Assembly (NCBI GenBank): GCA_002633005.1
Contig: NMRA01000541.1
Span: forward strand, 124,001 to 188,000
Direction of reading: 5' to 3'
Length of the DNA: 64,000 nucleotides
From: Phoronis australis
Taxonomy: Eukaryota > Phoronida > Phoronidae
A program made the position numbers and the translations under genes. The notes below the pieces were generated by a model. The model had not been told where the DNA came from, made no database searches, and saw only the letters and a program-made list of their open reading frames with translations. Shown here piece by piece: positions 53,640 to 64,000 of the stretch; within the stretch, counting starts at the first letter, position 1, and every line of letters begins with the position of its first letter.

Positions 53640-54902
53640 AAAAGCGGCCAAAGGCTGAGTAGACTGTCTCAGTTTAACTACAACACAAAAGATACCCATA
53701 CAGTACTTATATGTATTAATTCTATAATCAGGGGTTTGGTGGCAGTTAAAATCCATGCTTTCTATAAAAAAATTGATTTAGGCCACTTCCGTGACAAAAT
53801 TAGTCACAGATTGTCTCTTGGTCTATATGTGATTGATGAGATTGGAAACAACTGACAGTTTGTTATTTAACAACACGTCACATTATAAGACCTCTTTAAC
53901 AAACAGCTATTATCAGCATACAAAAATGATGCGGATATGAACACAAACATCAAAATCCAGCTAGCTGTAGTTGTAAGACAGTACTCACTGCTGCGCATGA
54001 ATTTCAGTTCAAATCCTGCTTAATCTCAAGACCACGTATGCGTGACCTTGGAATACATGAGGAAAATTGACAAATACACTCAAATAACATTCACCTTAAA
54101 TTTTGCAGTGCACTAAATCAAATTACATGTTATTAAAATACAATAAATTTTAACCAACCTATTGGCGATCTTATTCACCTATTAATAATTGATTTAACCT
54201 TTCACATATTCCTCTGATTCTTTGACAAAAGTTATGCTGACGAAGAAACGGGCGGATGTGAGGCATATAGTTACAAAAATTCTTTACACTGAATAAAAAT
54301 TTACTTGATTGCCTAAATAAATATTTCTGCACTCACGACATCTTACGATTAACTTTAGTGGCATCACCATGTTCACACACAGCAGTAGAACCAAGGTTAT
54401 CAACAGGCTTACCTAAAAAGATTTATCTGCTCAGCCGATCAGCTAATAGGCGTTATCTGTCTAGTGTTTGGACTGATGAGTAGAATGGAGGAGTGTTGCG
54501 CTGTCGTTGAACCACAGGCACAGCCGCTTAACCTGGTTACAATGTCTTGGGCTGGCTGTTTTCAAGCATATGAATCAGATGGGCCCTTGCCCTCTCCAGT
54601 ATTTCGCTCAGACGTCTGCCATATGAGTTAGGCTACGGGGGAAAAACACTCTATGTGTTATAACGTTCGCCACTTATCCTATGGGCTTAATTCTATTCAC
54701 CACCAAGGGGTATCTTTATGGAACAAGTTACTTAATTGAATGTGCAAGATGTTGCCAAGATCCCAATACTAATGAGTTAAGTCGCCATATACGCCAAGCT
54801 TATGAATGCCAACTTTGCCTGCGCTGTCAAATACTGTGTTTTGATGCTTGATAAGTCAACAGACGTCCTCAGCTTCTGAATGTCCACAATACACTATATA
54901 AT
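53640..54902. promoter_or_regulatory. AIFM3 upstream region, promoter not resolved
   Basis: 5' flank or leader of AIFM3. A GTGAGTGCA donor-like site on the minus strand at about 54339 could end a non-coding first exon, and acceptor-like AGs lie at about 53650-53665. No TATA box or CpG-rich core was identified with confidence. Confidence 0.25.
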
Positions 54903-55511
54903 ACTACAAGGTATGACACTGCCGACTAGAAATTCCACGGGTGCTTCACTAATTCAGCCGTCCATAGCAAACACAAAACTCAATAAATTTACACAAAGCA
55001 GAGGTTCAACAAACCATGAGGAATAGTTCTTTCTCCCAACAACATTCATGGTGTCCTGCTTCACTCAGTTGCAAGAAATTCCCGGTCAAAGCACGAAAAC
55101 CTTCCCAAAAACCCCTTCCGGAAAAACTCCTTTGTAAATCGAAAGTCAAGGACAATTTTTACGGAATTATCTGATGAGTTATGGATGAACGGCAGTTGCC
55201 GATTTGTCATGGAGAGTTGCGAAATCGTGACAATTGCCGTTCATCTGTAATTCATCGGATAACTCCGTATCATCCTTGACCTTCGATTTACAAAGGAGTT
55301 TCTCCGGACATGCTTTTTGGGAAGATGTTTGTGCTTTGACCGCGAATTTCTTGCAACTGGGTGAAGCAAGACACCATGAATGGTGTTGGGAGAAAGAACA
55401 ATTCCTCGTGGTTTGTTGAACCTCTGTTTTGTGTAAATTTATTTGTGTTTGCTATGGACGCGTCTGAAGTGAAGCACTCGTGGAATTTCTAGTCGGGAGT
55501 GTCATGTAGTA
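54903..55511. repeat. 0.6-kb near-perfect palindrome
   Basis: Left arm 54903-55208 and right arm about 55215-55511 are inverted copies over some 300 bp each, with only scattered mismatches and small indels and a loop of a few bases. Arms begin with ATGACACTGCCGACTAGAAA on the left and end with its complement on the right. Matched phrases include CCATAGCAAACACAAA, TTCTTTCTCCCAACA, ACTCCTTTGTAAATCGAA and GATGAACGGCA. It could be a foldback element or a long hairpin-RNA source. Confidence 0.92.
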
Positions 55512-55799
55512 GTGTCGTGAACGTGTATTCTCTCGTTGTGTGACGTCATGTGGTGTTGTCTTTGTTTGTCTCTGTGTGTGTGTGGTGTTTACATAGTGAG
55601 CCAGTGATAGGTCACGTGACTCTGGGCACGAGTGGAAAATCGAGTAGTCTTGCGAGGGGTGTAGAGAAATTAAGATAGACGCTCTTCAAGTTGGAATGAT
55701 AGATGTCGAGTCAGGCCAAGAATTCAGGTATGTTGGCTGTATAACTCCTGGGCTACAGGCCGCGTTACTATAGTATTATAATATAGTATTGTGGACGAT

Positions 55800-55853
55800 C
55801 AGAAGCTGAGGACGCCTGTGGATAAGTCCACACTCATGCGTACTCAGCTTCTG
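55800..55853. repeat. 11-bp stem hairpin next to foldback element
   Basis: CAGAAGCTGAG (55800-55810) and CTCAGCTTCTG (55843-55853) are perfect complements; the right arm overlaps the 9-bp target duplication of the neighbouring element. Confidence 0.8.
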
Positions 55854-56071
55854 ACCTAGGCAATGACCATCGTCTCTGTTGCCGGCCCGACCAGAGGCGA
55901 TGCAGCTCCTACGCTATAGTATAGATTAGCACTAGCAGATAGGCGCTCCGGAAGCTTTTCAGCGAATTATGCCTCGCATTTGCTAAAGCATGACAGTCAT
56001 GTTGTTATAAATACCTTTTGCGCATAGAGCGACACCTTAGGAGGTTGTCGGTGTGTTTAATTCCTTCTGTT

Positions 56072-56395
56072 GTATTACTGCAGGTTCACTAGCTAGGCCT
56101 CTAGAAGTACTCACCAGTTAAAACACAGCTATTCAAGCTTCAGTAAAACCCAATCCAGGTGCCCATCCCTGACATCTTTATTAACTCAACCAACCAGTAC
56201 ATAGTTGTGCGACAATATGACATCTAGTTTAGTGTACATCAAACAAATTACGAACATTATCCCTGACATCCTGATTGCTTGCTGAAAGACTGCCAGCAGG
56301 GTTCCCAGCAGTTTAAATAAAACAAGCATCCGGGGAACCATAAACCATAAAACTGACAAATCACAAGACACCACAGAAAGATAAAGGACGATTAC
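56072..56395. other. insertion in left arm of the foldback element
   Basis: The sequence between AATTCCTTC and CTTCCAACTAGAAC is absent from the right arm and from both arms of the small copy. No family recognised. Confidence 0.6.
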
Positions 56396-57124
56396 AACAC
56401 TTCCAACTAGAACAAATACTTCGGTTTTCGAACCTTTTGTTCGAGCAATCACTCGTTCAGTTCCCAAAATCGTGAACTCACCATTTTTATACTGCGCACG
56501 CTCCAATTTTTACCGCGCTCGCTAGGTAATGCGACTTCATGACCTCAATCTTTAAATAGGCCAAAGGTGAGCCATTGCAGTCTTGTCAGTCAAATTTTCT
56601 CTAGCGAGATAAATAATCTGCCTAATGAAGCCTGGGCACCTAACACAACAAATACTCGGCAATATTCAAGAGAATCATTGGCAGAAAACACACGAAAAAG
56701 CAATAGGCACCAAGTGTGACAACGTTCTTCTTCCAGCGCCTCTTCAGTAACTGCACCCGATGATGAGACCACACAACATTCTAAAGGTATCCAGTCTTTT
56801 AAAACGAGGCTGCACGACAACCAAACAAGCTCGGAACCCCGCTCAGATGTATACTCGGACTCACCCAGGTTAGCCACCATCAACGTCAAAAATATATCAG
56901 CCAACAAACTCTACATTCAGAATATGGCTAACAAAACTGATGTTATTTGTCTCCGGCCAAGAACATTGGCTTCTTAACTACCAAGCTCAATATGTTGACT
57001 GTCTTCATACCGATTTTGCCCATCATACAAATGTATTGACGATTCTGAACCAAAAACCCCACTACAAAAACCCAGAGGATATGGGGGTGTTAGTATCTTA
57101 TACAAGAAAACCAATAGAATTACA

Positions 57125-57823
57125 GTGATAGAAGTTGCCTCTGACCATCCGACATGCATCATTAGTGTCTATTGTCCCATCAGAGGAACACGAGGCGCTG
57201 AGAATGAATTTGTCTCCACTCTTGATGAATTGAGAGAGATAATATTCAAGTTCTCATGTCATGATATAATACTACGTGGCGATTTCAACGCATCGATGAA
57301 AATACGTCCCGGAGTCAAAGGAGATACCTATCTGGTGGACTTTGTCAAGGACTGTGGTTTATCTTATGCCACCATCATTGAAGACACGTTCTTTCACCCC
57401 AATGACAAGTCATCATCTCAAATTGACTGCATATTTACTAACAACGCAGAAACCATTCTGGAGGCGAATCTGGATCATAATGACAGTATTAACACTTCTG
57501 ACCATAGAGCTATTATTATCTTTATAGCTACGAAGGCCTACATCAAAATGACTACTGAGAAGACCGTCAAGATGAACAGAAGTAAACTCGATTGGTCAAA
57601 GTGTGATATTCGCAAATACCGTGACTACATCTGGCTACACCTCGGTGACCCACGTGCACATTACTCACCTGATAACATGATTAAGCATATCATGGAAGTC
57701 TTGAAAGCAGCAGCTAACAATGTCATTCCGAAAAGTAAACATAAAGTCCCTGATAGACCCAAGGCTATTTCCGTGCTACCTGGTGTCCTAAAAGCAATCA
57801 AGCTGTCCAAAGCCGCATTCTAG
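57125..57823 (+). pseudogene. LINE endonuclease domain, main open piece
   Basis: 232 codons containing IISVYCPIRG, ILRGDFNAS (the conserved GDFN of AP endonucleases), SSSQIDCIF (usually S-x-IDxI) and NTSDHRAIII (catalytic SDH). These four motifs in order identify the C-terminal two thirds of the endonuclease, which nicks target DNA to prime reverse transcription. The N-terminal third (with QEHWLL) is upstream in other frames. It ends at a stop after KLSKAAF, and sequence similar to the LINE linker continues downstream. Confidence 0.85.
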
Positions 57824-57883
57824 AGATGGAAGGCAGCAGGACGTCCGACTGACGGTAATGACGCATTCGAAAGAAAGCATGCT

Positions 57884-58426
57884 GTGAGGAGGGCGCAGAG
57901 ACAGTTTGAGGCCAGGAAGAAAGCTAAAATCATCGAGGAGATAGCACCGAGTGACAAAAACTCCGACCTGTTCCATCGTTTAATCAACCGTCTGAGAAAG
58001 ATCAAATCCACTGCGTCGTGCATATGCTTCGATGGGGAAATACAGACAGACAATCGCGACATCAGTAATAGCTGGGTTACCTACTTTGGCAAGCTTGCTT
58101 CTCCAAAAATGGACGCAAGATTTGAAACATTCTTAAATGGCATTGATGCTCGACTTGTGAAGGACCTTGTCTTACCCAGCAATCCTGCACATATATCTAA
58201 GAATATCGCCAAGAAGGCCATAACAGATCTAAGCAACAGCAAAGCAATTGACATGTGTGACAACACCATACAACATGTGAAATATGCAGGCGATTCAGTG
58301 ATCAACTACATCAGGCACATGATCGAATGCTTGATGCGTGAAGAAAAGGTACCACCAATACTGAAAGGTGGAATCATCCACCCGATTTACAAGAGAAAAG
58401 GTCTCGACGTAGAGCCAACGAACTAG
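57884..58426 (+). pseudogene. LINE linker and RT N-terminal piece
   Basis: 180 codons, basic at the start (RRAQRQFEARKKAKIIEEIA), then KAIDMCDNTIQHVKYAG and VPPILKGGIIHPIYKRKG, the conserved KGG..P.YK entry into the reverse transcriptase. The frame breaks at 58426, about 115 bases before the next open piece. Confidence 0.8.
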
Positions 58427-58541
58427 AGGTATAACTGTAACAAATACATTCCTGAAACTCCTCGAGAATGTTCTGAAAAGGGCCCACACCATCAACCAAT
58501 CTCCACTCCAGTTCGGCTTCACTGAGAAACGATCACCCTCT

Positions 58542-59504
58542 ATGGCTGCCCTCCTACTTAGAGAAACCGTGTTTGAAGCAAAATATAACAAGCAACCTAT
58601 CTACATAGTTTCCCTCGACACGCAGAAAGCATTTGATGTTGTACAACACCATTCTCTGCTAAAGAAATTGGCTTTCATATGTCCGTCGGTATGGAACATC
58701 ATAAAGGATGGGTATCAGCACCTAACAACACAGGTGAACTGGAAAGGTGCCATTTCATCTGGAACATTCGAGCTTCTCCAAGGTGTTCGCCAAGGCGGAG
58801 TATTGTCTGCTCTTCATTATAAATGCTACATCAACCCCCTACTAATGCTACTGGATAAACACGGACATTGTGCACCAATTGGAAATTGCGCCGACGATGT
58901 CCTTCTCATATCGACCTATCAGGATGACATGCTGTGTATGGTGAACATTGTGGAGGATTATAGTCATCATGAACACTATCACATCAACATGTCTAAATCA
59001 CATGCATTCTGTGTCAGCCTCTCAGCTAAGGCGTCAGTCCCCACTTGCAAATTCGAAGGAATGCCATTACTTAACCGTGATTCCTTAGAGCACCTGGGCA
59101 TGACCATGAACAACAGGATGAAAGTGGACCTAGAAGTAAGAATTAAGAAAGCTAGAGGAGCCCTTTATGATCTGATGGGTGCTGGGATGCACGGCAGGAA
59201 CGGACTACAACAAAATATATCGGTTTCCTTCTGGTCAGCCTACGTTGAACCCGTTCTTACCTATGGCCTAGAGGCAGTCATCCTGACAACAACAGAAATG
59301 AAGAGGATCGAAGCTTTCGAGAAAAAGAGCCTGAAAGAACTTCAGTTCCTACCGATCCGGACGCCCACGTGCATTGTCTATCTGTTGGTTGGTGTATTAC
59401 CTGTCATCGGTGAAGTACACAAACGGCTACTAACGTTATTTGGGAGTATACTACACTACACAATGATACTGTGCTCACGAAGATTGCTATACGGTAGATT
59501 ATAA
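58542..59504 (+). pseudogene. LINE reverse transcriptase, core piece
   Basis: 320 codons. RT motif A is VSLDTQKAFDVV (about 58611-58647) and motif B is GVRQGGVLS (about 58785). The catalytic motif is CADDVLL (58887-58907), where Cys replaces the usual Tyr/Phe/Ala before ADD. Thumb-like sequence follows (VEPVLTYGLEAV). The frame stops at 59504, before the C-terminal zinc-knuckle region. Confidence 0.9.
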
Positions 59505-59627
59505 TGCATGACCTACTGGAAAACAGCTGGTTTCAGTAGCCAAGTTCGAAGACTGCTCATAATGTATGACCTCCCCTCAGCATTTGACACCGTACTCAAT
59601 CCTCCATGAAAGTATCATTGGAAGGCT

Positions 59628-60175
59628 CTAGTCAAGTCAGCAGTCCCGTCCTACTGGGAGCAAAAGCTCAAGACTGAAGCATATGGTTATAGCTCACTGA
59701 AGTACATCAACATTGAGGCACTCTCCCTTGGTTCTGCTCATTGCGTCTGGTCTTCTGTCCAAACCTCCCAGTATGATATACAGAGAGCGGCAATCAAGGC
59801 CAGGCTACTGACTGGTACTTACATTCTTCAATCCAACAGAGTTGTATTCAACCAGTATGCTGTTAATGCAGCATGCCCTCTCCGCTCTGTGGCGAAGAGG
59901 ACGAGACAAGACACCACTTCATTTACACCTGCACGAAACTTCAACCACATCGTGAAAGACATCTCAAGAAGCTCAAGATGGTCTTTACTTCCCAACAGTA
60001 CAGTCGACTGAATCCTCCCCTGACTACCAACCTTGATCCAACTGCAGTAATGAACATTATTTGCCTGTCTCGTGAGCAAGTCAGTAAGGCAGAGACTATC
60101 AGCAGGGAATTAATCTACAATCTACATCAGAAGCGATCTAGGATTTTGCAGTCTCCTCATTATTCCCTCAACTAC
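59628..60175 (+). pseudogene. LINE C-terminal region with Cys/His knuckle
   Basis: In shifting frames: SAVPSYWEQKLKTEAYGYSS then LKYINIEALS, RLLTGTYILQSNR, and LCGEEDETRHHFIYTC (about 59888-59938). The C..C...H...C arrangement is usual after the RT of CR1/Jockey-like elements. At least one shift splits the first Cys pair. Confidence 0.75.
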
Positions 60176-61189
60176 TAGATCAGCATAATGCAAATCTTTC
60201 ACTCTGCATTGTTTGTGCTCTACGGCATACCCCCTAACAACAGTCACACCCAATGCCAACACCACGACAAAGTACTGGACCAAATCGATTGGGATGTCCC
60301 TCATATGTTCAATGGATGTCTCGTGAATACTTGTGGACCATAATTTCCATAGATACCTGTATGCAGACTTCAAATCTTAACTTTACGCTCCATATTTGAC
60401 AGTTAAACCAACTGCTTAGCCAAAAGTCTACACAAGGCTTACTTGTGATACTTATGGATACTCCGGTACAACTGAATCTTGGACACACGAGATACTGACT
60501 CCTGGACAATCATTTCATCACTACTAGTCTCTACGACTCAAATCCATAATGTTTATTATCATTCCGCTTCCTTGGATTGATAGTAATGATGGCTCTGGCC
60601 TATATTGTGTTCCTCGTTCTACATACGTACAGCCCTGTGCCAAATTGACAACCACATCACACAATGTAGCTGGTGCCTACCCGTATACATTAATTCCTGT
60701 GACAATCTCCTGTGAGCCTTTGGATATCAAAAATAATAGTGCTGTGGATTGATCCCGTACCTTCGCTTGTGCTCTATATTGTGACAGGCGTAAGTGTGCT
60801 TGTTGACGCTGTTATGCTGACAATAGGCGGGCCCTATGTGTTGTGACATTAACTAAAAAATGATCTGCTAGATTATAGATCGGTGATGCTGTGGATGGAT
60901 CAGTGACTTGCTTCGTGCTTCGTATCATTATGCACCTGTGCCATATTAATGCTGTGAACTGTCCACACTGACCCGGAACCAGATTAATTTATTGTGCTCC
61001 GAAATCCTCCATTCTGTGTATCACAATTGTCCACAGACACTGCTCGTATGTGCTCCACTCACCTGTGATATGACCATTGCTGGAGATCAGATCGTTTAAT
61101 TATATGGACCTCTACCCCTAGATTACTACGTCACAAGACGGTGCTGCGTCAAACAATCGCAGAGAATTATGACAAGACAAGAAGAAGAA

Positions 61190-61440
61190 GAATGCCACCA
61201 CTAGTCTTTAATTGGCTTTACTTGAAACTGATTGTATTTCAATGAATTATTGTTAGTATTTGATAAAAATAAATGCTGTTGATATGACATTTAATAGTCT
61301 TTGTTATTTGACATTTTTTAAAATGATTAACAACATGGCAAAGTGCACGACTGGTTCCCATCAACACGTACGCAGAGGGCGGAGACTTCAGCTTTCAAAG
61401 TTCGCCGGTAGGACGGCAACTTCTGATCTTCGGCCTAGTT
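61190..61440. repeat. foldback element interior, shared with small copy
   Basis: Complement of about 62975-63232 (ATGCCACCACT, AATGAATTATTGTT, TTTGATAAAAATAAATGC, CTTTCAAAGTTCGCCGGTAG). This is the right interior of the foldback element beside the LINE tail. Confidence 0.85.
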
Positions 61441-61533
61441 AAAAGAATCATGAGGTCATATCTCTTAGACTGCACAGACCCACGAGATTGGTTATGCCTG
61501 ACGTCATCTTGTGAGGCCCGGGAACCAGGCGTG

Positions 61534-61674
61534 CGTTCAGTATATGCTAGAACCTACGCTAGGACCTAGCCAAAAGCTAGTCAAGGTCACGTGCTCTTAT
61601 TTAAAATACACGACAATATCACGCGTAATTTCGCAACGTCTTGCTTTTAAGCTAGGTCCTAGCGTTACTGAACG
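61534..61674. mobile_element. about 140-bp MITE in right arm
   Basis: Left CGTTCAGTA, 14 extra bases, then CGCTAGGACCTAGC; right (complement) CGTTCAGTAACGCTAGGACC then TAGC. It is absent from the small foldback copy, so it inserted later. Confidence 0.7.
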
Positions 61675-61989
61675 GGAGGCAGGTATATCTCTTGGCGTGT
61701 GCCGAGTGAAAATGGTGAGTTCACGATTTGGGAACTGAAAATTATTAGGGACTGCTCGAAGAAAAAGTTTGATAACGGGAGAATTTGTTCGAGATGGAAG
61801 GAATTAAACACATCGACAACCTCCTAAGGTGTTCCTCATGCGCAAAAGGTATTAAACAACGTGGCTTGATGTGTTAGTCGGTGTGAGGAATAATTCGCCG
61901 AAAAGCTTCCGGCGCATGGAGCGCCTATAGGAGCTGCATTGCCTCTGTTCGGGCCAACACAGGCGATGGTCATTGCCTACTTCTGACCG

Positions 61990-62680
61990 TCATGTATGTA
62001 TGTCATACTTCCTGTACATAATCCTTCTACCTCTTTTGTACAAATCAATTTCTCCATTTTATATCGGTCACTAGCACTTGTGCTACTGTTTTGCAGTTAA
62101 CCTGTTCCATACCGATGTAAAATAAACATTTTACTTACTATACTTTTACTACCCCTCAGACCCAAGTGTCAGTGCCAGTGTTCTCCAATGCCAATGGGCG
62201 CTCTCAATCAACAACAGTAAACACTACACTCTACAGTGGCAGTGAGTTTTCTCACGCTTGCTGCAAGTCAGGTTTTTTTCCACCGGACCACTTTCTCTGC
62301 CTCTGTCTTTTCCGGTCTTTAAAGTGCAAAGTCGTATAGTGACTGCTATACTACTTCGCCTAGCAACTTCGGTCCTCTACTAGAAATGCTGAATCATTTG
62401 ACAGCAACAGTGAGTTTGACCTAAATAATTGACCTCGATACCACCACGTGAACTTGGAATTTTGTTTAATCTCAAGGTCGAACCTGTGCAGCCGACAGCC
62501 GTCTCGCTTTAGAAGATATGGTAATAGACATCACCGTTACTTTTTATTTACAGTCTATGGGACTTGAACAAAACGTCTAACAGTTGTTATTGTGTTCATT
62601 GATGATGAGATGCCTGTGATGTAGACCGACTTGCCGTTTTAGTTACTTTTTATTGGCAGTCTCTATGGACCGGTCTTGAA
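61990..62680. other. spacer between the two foldback copies
   Basis: No gene recognised. Contains TATGGACCGGTCTTGAACAA (about 62664) and a similar ATGGGACTTGAACAAAACGT (about 62559), a small local duplication. Confidence 0.5.
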
Positions 62681-62686
62681 CAAAAC

Positions 62687-63622
62687 TAGGCAATGACCAT
62701 CGCCTCTGTTGGCCCGAACCAGAGGCGATGTAGAGGCTATAGGCGCTCTGTACGCCGGAAGCTTTTCGGCGAATTATGCCTCGCACCGACTAAACCATCA
62801 AAGTCACGTTGTTATAAATACCTTTTGCGCATAGAGGAACACCTTAGGAGGTTACCGATGTGTTTAAGTCCTTCCAACTCGAATAAATACTCCCGTTATG
62901 AAACTTTTTCTTCGATCAGTCCCTATTTCAGTTCCCAAAATCGTGAAATCAAAATTTTCATTTTTTTAACCAGGCCGAAGGTCAGAAGTTGCGGACCTAC
63001 CGGCGAACTTTGAAAGCTGAAGTTCGATCCCACCCTTCGCGTACGTGCTGCCGGGAACCAGCCGTGCATTTGCCGTGTTGTTAAACATTAAAATGTCAAA
63101 TATGTGCACAAAGACTATTAAATGTCATATCAAAAGCATTTATTTTTATCAAATACAAACAATAATTCATTGAAATACAAACAGTTTCAAGTAATGCCGA
63201 TTAAAGACAAGTATAAGTGGTGGCATTTTGGAAACGAACATTTGACTGACAAGACCGCAATGGCTCACCTTTGGCCTATTAAAAAATTATTGAGGTTATG
63301 AAGTCACATCACCTAGCGAGCGCGGTAAAAATTGGAGCGTGCGCAGTACAAAAATTTTGATTTCACGATTTTGGGAACTGAAATAGGGACTGATCAAAGA
63401 AAAAGTTTCATAACGGGAGTATTTGTTCGAGTTGGAAGGACTTAAACACATCGACAACCTCCTAAGGTGTTCCTCTATGCGCAAAAGGTATTTACAACAA
63501 CGTGACTTTGATGGTTTAGTCGGTGTGAGGCATAATTCGCCGAAAAGCTTCCGGCGTACAGAGCGCCTATAGCCTCTGCATCGCCTCTGGTTCGGGCCAA
63601 CAGAGGCGATGGTCATTGCCTA
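62687..63622. mobile_element. foldback/Mutator-like element, small copy (0.94 kb)
   Basis: Arms of about 280 bp (62687-62965 and 63345-63622) are almost identical inverted copies, with the same TAGGCAATGACCATCG end as the large element. The interior (about 62966-63344) is the complement of the large copy's interior on both sides of the LINE, without the LINE. The identical 106-residue open frames on the two strands are one palindromic sequence read twice, not two genes. No 9-bp target duplication is visible here. Confidence 0.93.
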
Positions 63623-63631
63623 GGAGAAGTC

Positions 63632-64000
63632 CAGCACTACAGCGTCACTCAAACCGACGCTGTGGTGCTGAACTTCTCCAAAGCCTTTGATAAATGATCC
63701 CATCCTAGACTCTTGGAGAAGATCAGATACTACGGTATAAGGTGTCTCACCCACAATTGGATATAGTCATTTCTATCCCATAGAACACAGAGAGTTGTCG
63801 TCGATGGCGAGTTCTCAAATTCCTTCCCAGTCCAATCAGGAGTGCCCCAGGGCTCTTTCCTTGGGCCTGAAATCTTCATACTCTGCATAAATGACCTTCC
63901 TGACACCATTCTTTCTAATGTCCAGCTTTTTGCTGATGATGCAGTTCTCTACAGACCCATTGGTTCCCCTCACGATTGCCAAATTCTTCAACAAGACTTA
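63632..64000 (+). pseudogene. second LINE reverse transcriptase fragment, cut by window end
   Basis: Reads DAVVLNFSKAFDK (motif A), a stop, SHPRLLEKIRYYGI, FLSHRTQRVVVDGEFS, SGVPQGSFLGPEIF (motif B), INDLPDTI and QLFADDAVLY (catalytic FADD). Two in-frame stops are seen (after FDK and after NWI). It is a typical CR1/L2/Jockey-type RT, distinct in sequence from the one at 58.5 kb. It begins immediately at the right edge of the small foldback element and continues past the window. Confidence 0.88.

Larger units (their letters stand above)
56600..61186 (+). mobile_element. decayed LINE (non-LTR retrotransposon)
   Basis: About 4.6 kb. AP-type endonuclease starts near 56870 (RLATINVKNISANKLYIQNM, then an EHWLL motif at about 56960). 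RT follows in pieces with at least four stops/shifts (about 56950, 57110, 57823, 58426, 59504). It ends with an AAGAAGAAGAAG tail at about 61171-61183. The small foldback copy lacks this stretch and joins right at the tail, so it is a nested insertion. CR1/Jockey-type organisation; clade not settled. Confidence 0.88.
55857..61979. mobile_element. foldback/Mutator-like element, large copy (6.1 kb)
   Basis: Long terminal inverted repeats starting TAGGCAATGACCATCG on the left and ending with the complement on the right, flanked by the 9-bp duplication CTTCTGACC at 55848-55856 and 61980-61988. Arms share CCGGAAGCTTTTC, ATACCTTTTGCGCAT, ACACCTTAGGAGGTT and CAGTTCCCAAA. The left arm is interrupted by about 320 bp of unrelated DNA (about 56072-56395). 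A 9-bp duplication with arms over 200 bp fits foldback/Mutator-like elements. It contains a LINE at about 56600-61186. Confidence 0.88.

Noticed and set aside
56186-56907. Minus-strand frames of 105-106 codons beside the LINE
   Set aside because: They are antisense to the LINE 5' region and the foldback arm; the + strand carries the recognisable endonuclease start.
62693-63616. Two identical 106-residue open frames on opposite strands
   Set aside because: They are the same sequence in the two inverted arms of the small foldback element; the symmetry comes from the palindrome and no domain is recognisable.

Overview
The window is animal (metazoan) nuclear DNA. It is AT-rich, with small coding exons bounded by GT-AG introns and a dense load of transposable elements. 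The repeat content (BEL/Pao and LINE relics, Kolobok-like and foldback DNA elements, tandem-module repeats, hammerhead-like motifs) looks like a marine invertebrate, but the sequence alone does not fix the phylum. There is one convincing host gene, on the minus strand: an AIFM3-like (apoptosis-inducing factor 3, Rieske-containing AIF paralogue) gene. Thirteen coding exons can be joined from the ATG at 53633 down to 10245, with every splice phase consistent. They give about 590 residues: a myristoylation-type N terminus, a Ser/Lys-rich linker, a complete Rieske [2Fe-2S] site, and an FAD/NAD(P)H oxidoreductase. A short terminal exon may lie below 10 kb and was not located with confidence.

Layout. 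1-7 kb: unassigned DNA, a broken LDL-receptor class A module array (2.1-2.8 kb), a hammerhead-ribozyme-like motif (3.9 kb), an AC microsatellite and a 30-bp minisatellite. 7-54 kb: the AIFM3 transcription unit, whose introns hold most of the repeats. The dominant repeat is a family built of about 148-bp modules, each carrying a block such as GGCCACTAGGTGGCGC, bounded on the left by a conserved head and on the right by a palindromic hairpin. Five recognisable copies and one older copy all lie in + orientation, antisense to AIFM3. The introns also hold a 4.5-kb TA-flanked inverted-repeat element that splits one copy, a Kolobok-like TTAA element with a decayed THAP domain, a decayed BEL/Pao pol region, two GGGCCC-ended inverted-repeat elements and several minisatellites. 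54.9-55.5 kb: a near-perfect 0.6-kb palindrome upstream of the AIFM3 start codon. 55.8-63.6 kb: two copies, in opposite orientation, of a foldback/Mutator-like element with long terminal inverted repeats. The larger copy has a 9-bp target-site duplication and contains a decayed LINE (endonuclease plus reverse transcriptase); the smaller lacks the LINE. 63.6-64.0 kb: a second LINE reverse-transcriptase fragment running off the window.

The host gene and the repeats interact physically. The splice acceptors of AIFM3 exons 2, 12 and 13 lie about 9, 27 and 76 bases from a transposable-element end, so element sequence probably supplies part of the splicing signals. The module repeat brings roughly 40 blocks resembling the published CTCF core consensus, all in one orientation, into the introns and flank of this gene. 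That is the most interesting lead in the window.
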